Part shown: in pieces, positions 7,301 through 13,314 of the stretch
How the letters are laid out: every line of letters begins with the position of its first letter
Position numbering within the stretch: position 1 is the first letter of the stretch
NCBI GenBank assembly: GCA_028714055.1
Contig: JAQTNB010000007.1
Coordinates: 1 to 13,314 of the forward strand
Source of the DNA: Candidatus Omnitrophota bacterium
GTDB lineage: Bacteria > Omnitrophota > Gorgyraeia > Gygaellales > Profunditerraquicolaceae
DNA length: 13,314 bases
Reading direction: 5' to 3'
Translations under genes and position numbers: made by a program
The notes under the pieces: model-generated
Told to the model about the DNA's origin: nothing
The model's input: the letters and a program-made list of their open reading frames with translations, nothing else
Database searches by the model: none

Positions 7301-8704
7301 TTAGGCGGTTTCATGGTAAGCTTTATCCGTATTCACGTTCCATATGTCTTCCGAGGCTCCGGCGATGTTCTTAGCCGCAAGAAAACCGGTGAGCACCGAA
7401 TGGTCCATATTGTTGTAGCGGAACATCCCGCTCCTGCCGATACAACGCAGGTTGGGGAACCTGCCGACGTATTCCTTGATGGCATCCAGATGAACGCGGT
7501 AATTCAGTTCATAGACCGGGTAGGCGTGTGGCACGCGCATTACAAAAGCGCTTTTGATCTCCTGCGGCCGCGCGATCCCGAGTTTCTGCAGTTCAAGCCC
7601 TCCCAGCGCCACCGCCTCATGGTCCTGTAACGACCAGAGTTCATCCCCTTCGGTGCAGAAGTATTCAAGGCTCAGCGTGGTCTTGCCGGAGTCCGGCACC
7701 ATATCCGGGCTCCAGTTCTTGTAATTCTGGATACGGCCGAGCCTTACTTCCGGAGAATGGACATAGATCCAGTTGTCGGCGAACACTTCTTTCTTCTCTA
7801 AGACAAGATGGACCAACAGAAGGCCGCGGTATGTAAGGTTATTGCAGATATCAATGATCTTCTTATGCGGAGCAGGCTTTAGACAACGAATAAGCTGATC
7901 TAAGGGCATGGTAGAACAAAAATCGCTTCCCTCTACCTCGGATACCCGCCCGCTCCCGGAATGCCTGCAGACCACCTTGATGATCCTTGTGTTATCATGG
8001 ATGACCTCGATGACCTCCGAATCAAAACTGATCTTCACGCCTTTTTTCAAGAGCCGGGCCGCTGCCGCTTCATACATCATCCCCGCGCCCATACGGGGAT
8101 AATGAAATTCCTTGATAAAAGACCTTACATTGCCGGCGTTATCTTTTACGATCGCATTGCGTAAAGCCGCCGCCAGGGAGACCCCCTTGATCCTCTGCGC
8201 CGCCCAGTCTGCCGCGATCTGCGCGCAGGGTATCCCCCATATTTTTTCCGTGTAGTTTTTGAAAAAAAGCTGATAGAGGCGGTTTCCGAACCTGTTTTGC
8301 ACCCATTGCTCAAAGCTCTTTTCGGAAGGAGAAACCGCCATGCGCGCCTTCAGATAGCTTAAAAAAACCGGAAGCCAATGGCGTACCCCCAGCTTGCAAA
8401 GCACTTCCCTGATGGAAAGAGGGTAATTAAAATACTTATTGCCGTAATAGATGCGGGTGCGCCGGGATACCCTGATAAAATCCGCCCCGAGCGTTTCCTG
8501 CCACCACTGCAGAACAGGCTTATGCCTGGTAAAGAAACGGTGCGGCCCGATATCAAAATAAAAATCACCGTGCCTGACCGTGCGGCTTAAGCCCCCTACA
8601 ACAGGGCCTTTTTCCACTATCTGTGCCTCGATCCCATAGCCGCTTAATTTATGCGCCGCCGCCAGCCCTGCCGGCCCCGCGCCGATGATCACCGCTTTTT
8701 TCAT
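7301..8704 (-). CDS. FAD-dependent oxidoreductase, Glf/protoporphyrinogen oxidase-like (first copy)
   Basis: The 467-residue protein begins with the FAD-binding motif IIGAGPAG (G8, G10, G13) and the acidic E31, followed by VGGLSRTV (37-43). The middle recalls UDP-galactopyranose mutase: KYFNYPLS (90-97) and KNYTEKIWG (149-157), the latter comparable to the YTEKQWG block of bacterial Glf, with R171 about where Glf has a catalytic arginine. The end has GRSGMFRYNNMDHS, the closing FAD segment. The family includes UGM, amine oxidases and HemY-like enzymes, and copies are frequent in polysaccharide clusters. GGAG six bases before the ATG supports the start, and it lies 15 bases after the DUF190 stop. 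Probable role: redox-assisted rearrangement or oxidation of a sugar or lipid-linked intermediate. A true mutase function is possible but not shown. Confidence 0.85.
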   Translation of the reverse strand: MKKAVIIGAGPAGLAAAHKLSGYGIEAQIVEKGPVVGGLSRTVRHGDFYFDIGPHRFFTRHKPVLQWWQETLGADFIRVSRRTRIYYGNKYFNYPLSIREVLCKLGVRHWLPVFLSYLKARMAVSPSEKSFEQWVQNRFGNRLYQLFFKNYTEKIWGIPCAQIAADWAAQRIKGVSLAAALRNAIVKDNAGNVRSFIKEFHYPRMGAGMMYEAAAARLLKKGVKISFDSEVIEVIHDNTRIIKVVCRHSGSGRVSEVEGSDFCSTMPLDQLIRCLKPAPHKKIIDICNNLTYRGLLLVHLVLEKKEVFADNWIYVHSPEVRLGRIQNYKNWSPDMVPDSGKTTLSLEYFCTEGDELWSLQDHEAVALGGLELQKLGIARPQEIKSAFVMRVPHAYPVYELNYRVHLDAIKEYVGRFPNLRCIGRSGMFRYNNMDHSVLTGFLAAKNIAGASEDIWNVNTDKAYHETA

Positions 8705-8719
8705 GCATCTCTCCGTAAA

Positions 8720-9052
8720 TCAACTATGGCGGTACTTTATGACCCTGACCTTCTCAAGGGTGATCAGCCCCTCTTGCACGACCTCATCAAGAAAAGGCAG
8801 GAGCTTATTCAGGTTTTCTTCGGTATCCACGACCTCGATCACAACCGGCAAATCCTCTGAGAGCCGAAGCAGCTTTGCCGTATGCATCCTGCTGTCGGCG
8901 CCAAACCCCATCAGGCCGCGTAATACCGTAGCGCCTGCCAGATTCAGCTCGCGGGCCTTAAGGACGATCTGTTCGTAGAGCGCCTTTCCATGCAAGGTAT
9001 CATTCTCTCCGACAAATATACGCAAAAGCATCCCTTCTTCGGGCAGTTTCAT
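8720..9052 (-). CDS. DUF190 family protein
   Basis: This 110-residue soluble protein matches the DUF190 pattern: an N-terminal GMLLRIFVGENDTLHGK strand and loop, then LYEQIVLKARELNLAGATVLRG, and a central PVVIEVVDTEE strand. The size is usual for the family, whose fold resembles ferredoxin-like PII proteins. The biochemical role is not known to me, but DUF190 genes are repeatedly found beside crcB, as here, so a regulatory or accessory part in fluoride resistance is a reasonable inference. The start at 9052 has AGGAGG seven bases upstream, and the SD overlaps the stop codon of crcB. A second in-frame ATG seven codons later could also be used. Confidence 0.9.
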   Translation of the reverse strand: MKLPEEGMLLRIFVGENDTLHGKALYEQIVLKARELNLAGATVLRGLMGFGADSRMHTAKLLRLSEDLPVVIEVVDTEENLNKLLPFLDEVVQEGLITLEKVRVIKYRHS

Positions 9053-9059
9053 AAATATG

Positions 9060-9065
9060 CCTCCT
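9060..9065 (-). promoter_or_regulatory. Shine-Dalgarno of the DUF190 gene, overlapping the crcB stop
   Basis: AGGAGG at 9065-9060 is seven bases before the ATG at 9052 and shares two bases with the TAG stop of crcB (9066-9064). It is a near-consensus site and suggests high translation. Confidence 0.75.
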
Positions 9066-9447
9066 ATTTTACGATATGGATCAACGTTTTGATCACGGCG
9101 TAGCCGGCAAATACGAGCAAAACCCCAAAAAGGTTGGAAAGCAGAATATTGAGCAATGCCGTGCCGTGTTCACCGTCGCGCAATAAATTGAAATTCTCCA
9201 AAGCAAAGGTAGAGAAAGTCGTAAATCCGCCTATGATACCGATAAGTATGAACATCCTGATATTCGGAGAAACGGCTATCTCGTCAAAAAGCCCCCACAA
9301 GAACCCTATGGCAAACGAACCGGAAAGATTTACTACAAGCGTGCTGAATGGGAATACTCCGTTTGAATAGCGGTAATCAAGGCCGGAAACGACATAGCGC
9401 AATACCGCTCCGATCGCCCCTCCGATCCCGATCAAAACCAGCTTCAT
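9064..9447 (-). CDS. crcB: Fluoride channel CrcB/FluC
   Basis: The 127-residue protein has four hydrophobic segments and the hallmark motifs of Fluc fluoride channels: GGAIGAVLRY near the N-terminus (9-18), VNLSGSFAIG with N40, and the GGFTTFSTF block (73-81), whose F78 and F81 form the phenylalanine box that coordinates fluoride. The length is typical. Fluc channels work as antiparallel dimers in the cytoplasmic membrane and let fluoride leave the cell; a central sodium ion is structural. The ATG at 9447 lies three bases after the TMEM175-like stop, with AAGGAG six bases upstream. No fluoride riboswitch can sit directly before it, because there is no leader. The gene is followed by DUF190, a common partner. 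Confidence 0.97.
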   Translation of the reverse strand: MKLVLIGIGGAIGAVLRYVVSGLDYRYSNGVFPFSTLVVNLSGSFAIGFLWGLFDEIAVSPNIRMFILIGIIGGFTTFSTFALENFNLLRDGEHGTALLNILLSNLFGVLLVFAGYAVIKTLIHIVK

Positions 9448-9450
9448 ACA

Positions 9451-10107
9451 TCACTCCTTTGTCGCGAACGAAAAAACGAAATAAACCCCGACCAGAAAAT
9501 AAAACGCGAAAGAAACGTACGTATTCACCCATGCCAAAGCAGCGCCGGCGCAATACAGGCAGACGGCGAAAATAAAGGCAAAGAGTATCGCGCGCTTATA
9601 TTTTTTAAGCGAAACCGTATCTTTGAGCAGGGATTTATGTTTCAAACCGTAAAGCCTTGCCAGGATAAAGCTTATTCCGGCGCACGCCATGACCGCGCCG
9701 TAGAAAGCCACCGCAAGAGGGTTACGCGGATAATCCCCCATCAGCGCCGTAGGAAAAGGCACAAAGCAGACCCATAAAAGCAGGTTGACGTTCAGCCAGA
9801 AGAGCCCGACATTGATCCCTTTAAACATATCAAAGAGGCGGTGGTGGTTCATCCAAACGATACAGATAGTCAGGAAACTTATCACCCAGCTGACAAATTT
9901 CGGCAGCAGCGCCGTAAGCGAATCCCGCAGCGCCAGGACAGAGCCTGGTTCCTGGATATCGGGGACTTTGATCTCCAGGATCAGCAGGGTAACGATAATG
10001 GCGAATACCCCGTCGCTGAACGTCTCCACCCTGTTCTTGGTGAAGGCACCGTACCTGAAAAGCTTATCTTCGGCTGCCTGCGCGTCTTTTTCGCGGCTTG
10101 CGTGCAT
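9451..10107 (-). CDS. TMEM175-type (DUF1211) cation channel
   Basis: The 218-residue membrane protein carries the family signature RVETFSDGVFAI at 26-37, just before and inside the first helix, followed by LLILEIKVP. About six hydrophobic segments are visible, as in prokaryotic TMEM175 proteins, which form tetrameric potassium-permeable channels in the cytoplasmic membrane. There is one six-helix unit, unlike the doubled animal protein. The start at 10107 overlaps the GIY-YIG gene by 44 bases but has AAGGAGG nine bases upstream, and the residues between that start and the signature resemble a normal short N-terminus, so I keep it. It sits directly before crcB with three bases between, which suggests co-expression. 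The family call is strong; ion selectivity in this protein is inferred. Confidence 0.92.
   Translation of the reverse strand: MHASREKDAQAAEDKLFRYGAFTKNRVETFSDGVFAIIVTLLILEIKVPDIQEPGSVLALRDSLTALLPKFVSWVISFLTICIVWMNHHRLFDMFKGINVGLFWLNVNLLLWVCFVPFPTALMGDYPRNPLAVAFYGAVMACAGISFILARLYGLKHKSLLKDTVSLKKYKRAILFAFIFAVCLYCAGAALAWVNTYVSFAFYFLVGVYFVFSFATKE
9454..9459 (-). promoter_or_regulatory. Shine-Dalgarno of crcB
   Basis: AAGGAG at 9459-9454 lies six bases before the crcB ATG, inside the last codons of the TMEM175-like gene, whose TGA occupies 9453-9451. Confidence 0.7.
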
Positions 10108-10399
10108 AAATCAGGTCCTCCTTCTCTTTCCTCGTAAGCGTTTTTATCCTTTTTTCTTCCAGGAAGGCGAGTTTGAAATACCGGTATGCCTTATGCCACT
10201 TGAGCTCAACCGGCCTTCTGTCGCGGGTATATCGCGCGCCCTTACCGCGGTTGTGCAGGCCAAGGCGCTTATCTATATCGGGGGTGTAGCCGGTATAATA
10301 AGTCCCGTCGGAGCATTCAAGAATGTAGACGAAAAATTTTCCCGAACGCCTGAATTTCCTTTTGCGGCGCTTTTTACGCTTACACCCCGATATCTTCAT
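10064..10399 (-). CDS. GIY-YIG nuclease family protein (UPF0213/YhbQ-like)
   Basis: The 111-residue product contains the GIY-YIG core: VYILECSDGTYYTGYT at 24-39, then the conserved DKRLGLHNRGKGARYT block (43-58) with R45, and a helix FLEEKRIK (79-86) that holds the likely metal-binding glutamate, E82. This is the single-domain YhbQ type, implicated in some bacteria in nucleic-acid cleavage or repair. Unusual here is a strongly basic N-terminal extension of about 20 residues (KRKKRRKRKFRR) and a basic C-terminal tail, which could add nucleic-acid affinity. The start at 10399 overlaps the deaminase gene by 20 bases and lacks a good SD, so it may depend on translational coupling. No alternative ATG, GTG or TTG lies between it and the domain. 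Confidence 0.9.
   Translation of the reverse strand: MKISGCKRKKRRKRKFRRSGKFFVYILECSDGTYYTGYTPDIDKRLGLHNRGKGARYTRDRRPVELKWHKAYRYFKLAFLEEKRIKTLTRKEKEDLIYARKPRKRRAGSRR
10117..10123 (-). promoter_or_regulatory. Shine-Dalgarno of the TMEM175-like gene, inside the GIY-YIG gene
   Basis: AAGGAGG at 10123-10117 is nine bases before the ATG at 10107 and lies within the coding sequence of the upstream gene. It supports a real 44-base overlap. Confidence 0.75.
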
Positions 10400-10835
10400 T
10401 CCACAGGCGCCTGTTCTTCTTGATAAAATCGCGCATCAGCCCGCGGCACTCACCGCTATCAAGGTTAATGATCTTCACACCCCGCTTCTTGGCATAAGCC
10501 TCCGGGCCCTTGAAGGTCGCGTTCTCTCCGATGACCACAAGCGGGATCTTATACAACAGGACCGCTCCCGTGCACATATCGCAAGGCGAGAGGGTCGAAT
10601 AAAGCGCGCATCGGGCATAATCGCGGTTTGCAAGCCTTCCGGCGTTCTCCAGGCAATCCATTTCGGCGTGCAGAATTACGGACTCTTTTTGTACGCGCTT
10701 ATTGTGGCCCCGGCCGATGATCCTGCCTTCCTTTACCAGAACCGAACCAATAGGTATCCCGCCTTCTTTAAGGCCCTTACGCGCCTCGGCTATGGCTGCC
10801 GCCATGAAATACGCGTGGTCTTTTTCCCTTTTCAT
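10380..10835 (-). CDS. Zinc cytosine deaminase, fungal (FCY1) type
   Basis: The 151-residue protein belongs to the cytidine/deoxycytidylate deaminase fold: zinc ligands H56 (HAE, with catalytic E58), C85 and C88 (SPCDMCTGA). It is much closer to yeast cytosine deaminase than to tRNA adenosine deaminase. Blocks KEGGIPIG, GRGHN, LENAGRL, TLSPCDMCTGA, VIGEN and the end WNEDIGV all have counterparts there. From memory of the yeast enzyme, the base-contacting residues N51, F114, W152 and D155 correspond to N45, F108, W145 and D148, nearly all at a constant offset. Expected reaction: cytosine to uracil and ammonia, a pyrimidine salvage step in the cytoplasm. AGGGA upstream of the ATG gives an acceptable SD. 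Guanine deaminase or another nucleobase deaminase is a less likely alternative. Confidence 0.88.
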   Translation of the reverse strand: MKREKDHAYFMAAAIAEARKGLKEGGIPIGSVLVKEGRIIGRGHNKRVQKESVILHAEMDCLENAGRLANRDYARCALYSTLSPCDMCTGAVLLYKIPLVVIGENATFKGPEAYAKKRGVKIINLDSGECRGLMRDFIKKNRRLWNEDIGV

Positions 10836-10891
10836 TATTCCCTATTCTAACATATTGCGCGATAAATAAATAGAAAGAAACTCCCCCGCTG
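10836..10891 (-). other. Largest intergenic gap, AT-rich, possible weak promoter
   Basis: These 56 bases between the pabB-pabC stop and the deaminase start are the longest non-coding stretch in the window. They are AT-rich, with a TAGAAT hexamer close to the ATG that could be read as a -10 box. No convincing -35 lies 16-18 bases before it, and the transcription start would fall almost on the start codon. No hairpin followed by a T-run is visible. A promoter is possible but not supported. Confidence 0.25.
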
Positions 10892-12718
10892 TCAAAGCCG
10901 CACTTGCGTAAGGCCGCGCACGGAATTACACAGCAATATGCGCTTTGCCAAAAAAAGGTCTTCAGCATAGATCTTCTTCTCCCGGATGAGGCGGTTTTTA
11001 AGCAGGTAATGGCGCATGATCCCCGGCAGGAGGCCGCTGGTAACCGGCGGAGTGTAAAACGCGCCCCCCTTTTCAATGATGATGTTCGAAATGGCACCCT
11101 CGGTGACTTCGTTTTTGCTGTTCAGGAAGATAACGTCAAAAAATCCGCGGCGCGAATACAGCGCGTATTCGGAATCATAAAGGCCGCGGTTGGTGGTTTT
11201 ATGATACAGAAAGGGGTTCCGGGGGTCGGTTTTCTGGCCGGATATCGCGATACGGGCAGTGCCGCCGTAAGGAGCAAGCCGCTTTTGCTGTAAAGAGGCC
11301 TTGCCGTCTGAAGCCAGGAGTACGCGTATCCGGTATTGCGCCCCGGGCTTAAAATCAGCGGAAAGTTTTCCAAGGGCCCAAAGGATCCGCGCTTCCTTAA
11401 AAGGGAAACCGAAATAACGGGCAGACTTTTTGAGCCTGGCAAGATGGTCTTTGAGAAAACAATATTTGCCGCGCTCCCACAGCATTGTTTCAAAAAGCAG
11501 GAAAGGCCTTTGGGCCTCGGTAAAGAACCTCGCCTTCAACAGGCATTCCTCAAACTCAAGAGAAGCCTTAGAATCCCATACAATGCCGCTTCCTATGCCC
11601 ATGCGGCCCTTCCCTTTTCTGAGAGAAAGTGTTCTTATCGGAAGGTTAAAAACCGCATTTTTATCCGGCATGATCATCCCCAGCGCCCCACAATATATCT
11701 CTCTCTTTCCGGTTTCCAGCCCCCTGATGATCTCCATAGTCCGGATCTTCGGAGCGCCGGTAACCGAACCTCCGGGAAAGATCGCTTTAAAAATATCAAA
11801 ATACCCGGCATCCCTGTTAAGCACTCCCCTGACCGTGGAGGTCATCTGATGCAGGGTGTTGTATTTCTCCACTTCAAATAACGCCGGCACGCGGATGCTC
11901 CCCGGCCTGCAGACCCTGCCCAGGTCATTACGGATGAGGTCAACCACCATAAGGTTTTCCGCGCGGTCTTTGGCGCTGGCGCGAAGCTTATCTGCCATGC
12001 GCTTTTCTTCTGCCGGGCCCCTGCCGCGTTTGATCGTGCCTTTCATCGGCCTGCTCCAGATAAGGCTTCCCTGCCTCCTGAAAAACAGCTCCGGAGACAA
12101 CGATAAAACGTATTCGCCTCGGAATTTGCAAAAAGCGCTGAAAGGGACGCTCTGGCGGCTCTTGAGGCTTTCGTAAAACGAGAACGCCGAACCCCTGAAA
12201 TCAAAGGAAAGCTTATTGGTAAAATTCACCTGGTAGGTATGGCCCCGTTTGATGTAACCATGGATGCGCCTGATGGCTTGCGCGTACTTTTTCCTGCTGA
12301 TGCTTAACCGCGGGTGTGTAACGCTAAAAACACCTGGCCTGCGGCCATTGCCGAATACGTCCGGCGCCCGGCCCAGGAACCTCCCTGTCTTATGGTCAAA
12401 GATAAACGCTTTTTTAAAGACGCAAATGTTGACCAGCGGGTATGCGTAGGTTTGCGGCGCCCTGAATCTTTCAAAAAAATAACCCAGCTCATATGAAAAA
12501 TAACCGGCGAGCCAATGGCCTGATTCGGCATGTCTTTCTATGCGTGAAAAAGCAGCGGGAACCTGGCTGAAAGAGCAGGCCCTGACCGAATCCAGGGGAT
12601 CAAAAAAGATATAGCTGAAAGAGTCTTCGCGGCCGCATAAGCTGGTCTCAAAAAGCAGGAAACATCTGTGCGCGGCGATCTTTTTTTCATCAAGGGGAGG
12701 AAGCGGAAAGTATTTCAT
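10892..12718 (-). CDS. Fused aminodeoxychorismate synthase component I and aminodeoxychorismate lyase (PabB-PabC)
   Basis: The 608-residue protein joins two enzymes of p-aminobenzoate (folate) synthesis. Residues 1 to about 400 are a chorismate-binding PabB domain: LSLSPELFF (205-213), RPMKGT with the active-site lysine K226, AENLMVVDLIRNDLG, and FPGGSVTGAPK (314-324) with the following RMEII- and YCG-type blocks. Residues about 405-608 are a PabC domain of PLP fold type IV: LLFETMLWERG, YHKTTNRGLYDSE with the PLP lysine K507, EVTEGAISNI (537-546) and GLLPGIMRHYLL. Such fusions are known in several bacteria. The glutaminase PabA that normally feeds ammonia is not in this window. The ATG at 12718 has no good SD, but the codon 18 bases upstream is the TAA of the preceding gene and no start lies between, so this is the only possible start. 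Confidence 0.95.
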   Translation of the reverse strand: MKYFPLPPLDEKKIAAHRCFLLFETSLCGREDSFSYIFFDPLDSVRACSFSQVPAAFSRIERHAESGHWLAGYFSYELGYFFERFRAPQTYAYPLVNICVFKKAFIFDHKTGRFLGRAPDVFGNGRRPGVFSVTHPRLSISRKKYAQAIRRIHGYIKRGHTYQVNFTNKLSFDFRGSAFSFYESLKSRQSVPFSAFCKFRGEYVLSLSPELFFRRQGSLIWSRPMKGTIKRGRGPAEEKRMADKLRASAKDRAENLMVVDLIRNDLGRVCRPGSIRVPALFEVEKYNTLHQMTSTVRGVLNRDAGYFDIFKAIFPGGSVTGAPKIRTMEIIRGLETGKREIYCGALGMIMPDKNAVFNLPIRTLSLRKGKGRMGIGSGIVWDSKASLEFEECLLKARFFTEAQRPFLLFETMLWERGKYCFLKDHLARLKKSARYFGFPFKEARILWALGKLSADFKPGAQYRIRVLLASDGKASLQQKRLAPYGGTARIAISGQKTDPRNPFLYHKTTNRGLYDSEYALYSRRGFFDVIFLNSKNEVTEGAISNIIIEKGGAFYTPPVTSGLLPGIMRHYLLKNRLIREKKIYAEDLFLAKRILLCNSVRGLTQVRL

Positions 12719-12733
12719 CGGGTAAGGCGCAAC

Positions 12734-13314
12734 TTAGCCCTCCGCCGGGAGAGGCGCGCAGCCAAGCATGCGCATTGCTTCATAAGATACGATAAGGCCG
12801 AATATGCCGCTCATGTAACAGAGTGTGCCTACGGGGGCGCGTTTTCTTCCGCGTTCATAGAATTCTTCTTCCCTGCGGGCCTGCCGCCCGCACTTGAGCT
12901 GCCGCTGCAGGGAATAAACGCAGCGCAACCCCCCGGTAAACCCCTTCTTTTTCAGCAGCTTTCGCAGGCGGCGCGCCAAAGGACAGGCGCGAGCATCGCG
13001 GATATCACCAGCCCGTATGGAAAACGGGTCGGTCTTTCCACCTGAACCCATAGATGAAATAAGCGGTATTTTGTTATCCGCGCAATAGGTAATAAGCTCT
13101 GCTTTCGGGCCGAGGCTGTCAATGGCATCGATGACGATATCCGGCCGCGGAGAAAGCAAGGCGGAAAGGTTTTCAGGGGCGGCAAAGACAGCGGCTGCCC
13201 TGGCCTTACAAGAAGGGTTGACCTGGCGGATCCTTTGGGCGGCTGCCTCAACTTTAAGCCTGCCGAGGTTTGATTCAAGGGCAAGAAGCTGGCGGTTGAA
13301 ATTGCTGCGGCGCC
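12734..13314 (-). CDS. tcdA: tRNA threonylcarbamoyladenosine dehydratase, TcdA/ThiF-family (5' end cut by window)
   Basis: The frame is open at the window edge, so the N-terminal part with the glycine-rich ATP-binding loop is missing. About 193 residues are visible. They start with RRSNFNRQLLAL, matching the N-x-NRQ adenylation block of E1-like enzymes, and go on with LGRLKVEAAAQRIRQVNP, DIVIDAIDSLGPKAELI, and SSMGSGGKTDP. The end has PVGTLCYMSGIFGLIVSYEAMRML, the usual closing helix region. Block order and content fit E. coli TcdA (CsdL) better than MoeB or ThiF, which have zinc-binding CXXC pairs that are absent from the visible part. TcdA adenylates t6A at position 37 of tRNAs and dehydrates it to cyclic t6A. 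The gene ends 15 bases before pabB-pabC. Confidence 0.85.
   Translation of the reverse strand, partial: RRSNFNRQLLALESNLGRLKVEAAAQRIRQVNPSCKARAAAVFAAPENLSALLSPRPDIVIDAIDSLGPKAELITYCADNKIPLISSMGSGGKTDPFSIRAGDIRDARACPLARRLRKLLKKKGFTGGLRCVYSLQRQLKCGRQARREEEFYERGRKRAPVGTLCYMSGIFGLIVSYEAMRMLGCAPLPAEG

Noticed and set aside
9448..9460. Possible fluoride riboswitch in front of crcB
   Set aside because: Only three bases separate crcB from the previous gene, which leaves no room for the pseudoknotted aptamer. If one exists it would be upstream of the whole transcript, outside what can be seen here.
10403..10414. Perfect 12-base palindrome ACAGGCGCCTGT just before the GIY-YIG start
   Set aside because: It lies inside the deaminase coding sequence and is made of ordinary codons. 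There is no second copy nearby, so chance is the better explanation than an operator.
9785..10423. Plus-strand open frame (212 codons) opposite the TMEM175 and GIY-YIG genes
   Set aside because: Both minus-strand genes have unmistakable family signatures. The plus-strand frame crosses their boundary with no motif of its own.
10836..10891. Promoter in the gap before the deaminase gene
   Set aside because: A TAGAAT hexamer is present but without a matching -35, and the implied transcript would begin at the start codon. Kept only as a low-confidence note.
11336..11881. Plus-strand open frame (181 codons) within the pabB-pabC gene
   Set aside because: It lies antisense to a protein with conserved PabB and PabC motifs and gives a low-complexity, motif-free translation.

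Overview
The window comes from a bacterial chromosome. Fourteen protein-coding genes lie head to tail on the minus strand, so they are transcribed from high to low coordinates. None is supported on the plus strand. Packing is extreme: the largest gap between genes is 56 bases (10836-10891), and most junctions are short overlaps (GTGA, TGATG) or gaps of 1-15 bases, often with a strong Shine-Dalgarno (SD) sequence. No tRNA, rRNA, CRISPR array, insertion sequence or clear terminator was seen. The genes at both ends are cut by the window: the tcdA-like gene lacks its 5' part and the B12-type radical SAM gene lacks its 3' part. Gene content (TcdA, PabB-PabC fusion, CrcB, undecaprenyl-type glycosyltransferases) indicates a bacterium. 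The mix of GT-C enzymes, Glf-like flavoproteins and B12/radical SAM proteins resembles uncultured phyla such as Omnitrophota or Elusimicrobiota, but that placement is a low-confidence guess.

The upstream half (about 8720-13314) is a string of small metabolic and stress genes. In transcription order they are: a TcdA/ThiF-family E1-like enzyme (tRNA ct6A formation), a PabB-PabC fusion (p-aminobenzoate from chorismate), a zinc deaminase very close to the fungal cytosine deaminase type, a GIY-YIG endonuclease-like protein, a TMEM175-type cation channel, the fluoride channel CrcB, and a DUF190 protein, a family often found beside crcB.

The downstream half (1-8704) looks like a surface-glycan or glycolipid cluster made of two similar modules. 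Module A is a Glf-like flavoprotein, a GT-C membrane glycosyltransferase and a SPASM-like radical SAM enzyme. Module B is a second Glf-like flavoprotein, a DPM1-like GT2, a second GT-C enzyme and a B12-binding radical SAM enzyme. A plausible scheme is that the GT2 makes a polyprenyl-phosphate sugar on the cytoplasmic face, the GT-C enzymes use such donors on the outer face, and the flavoproteins and radical SAM enzymes modify a sugar or lipid. That scheme is inferred from families and gene order; no substrate can be read from the sequence.

Two start codons are placed downstream of the longest reading frame. The second GT-C enzyme starts at a GTG at 2674 and the second flavoprotein at an ATG at 4734; both form stop/start overlaps with the preceding gene and have an SD at suitable spacing.
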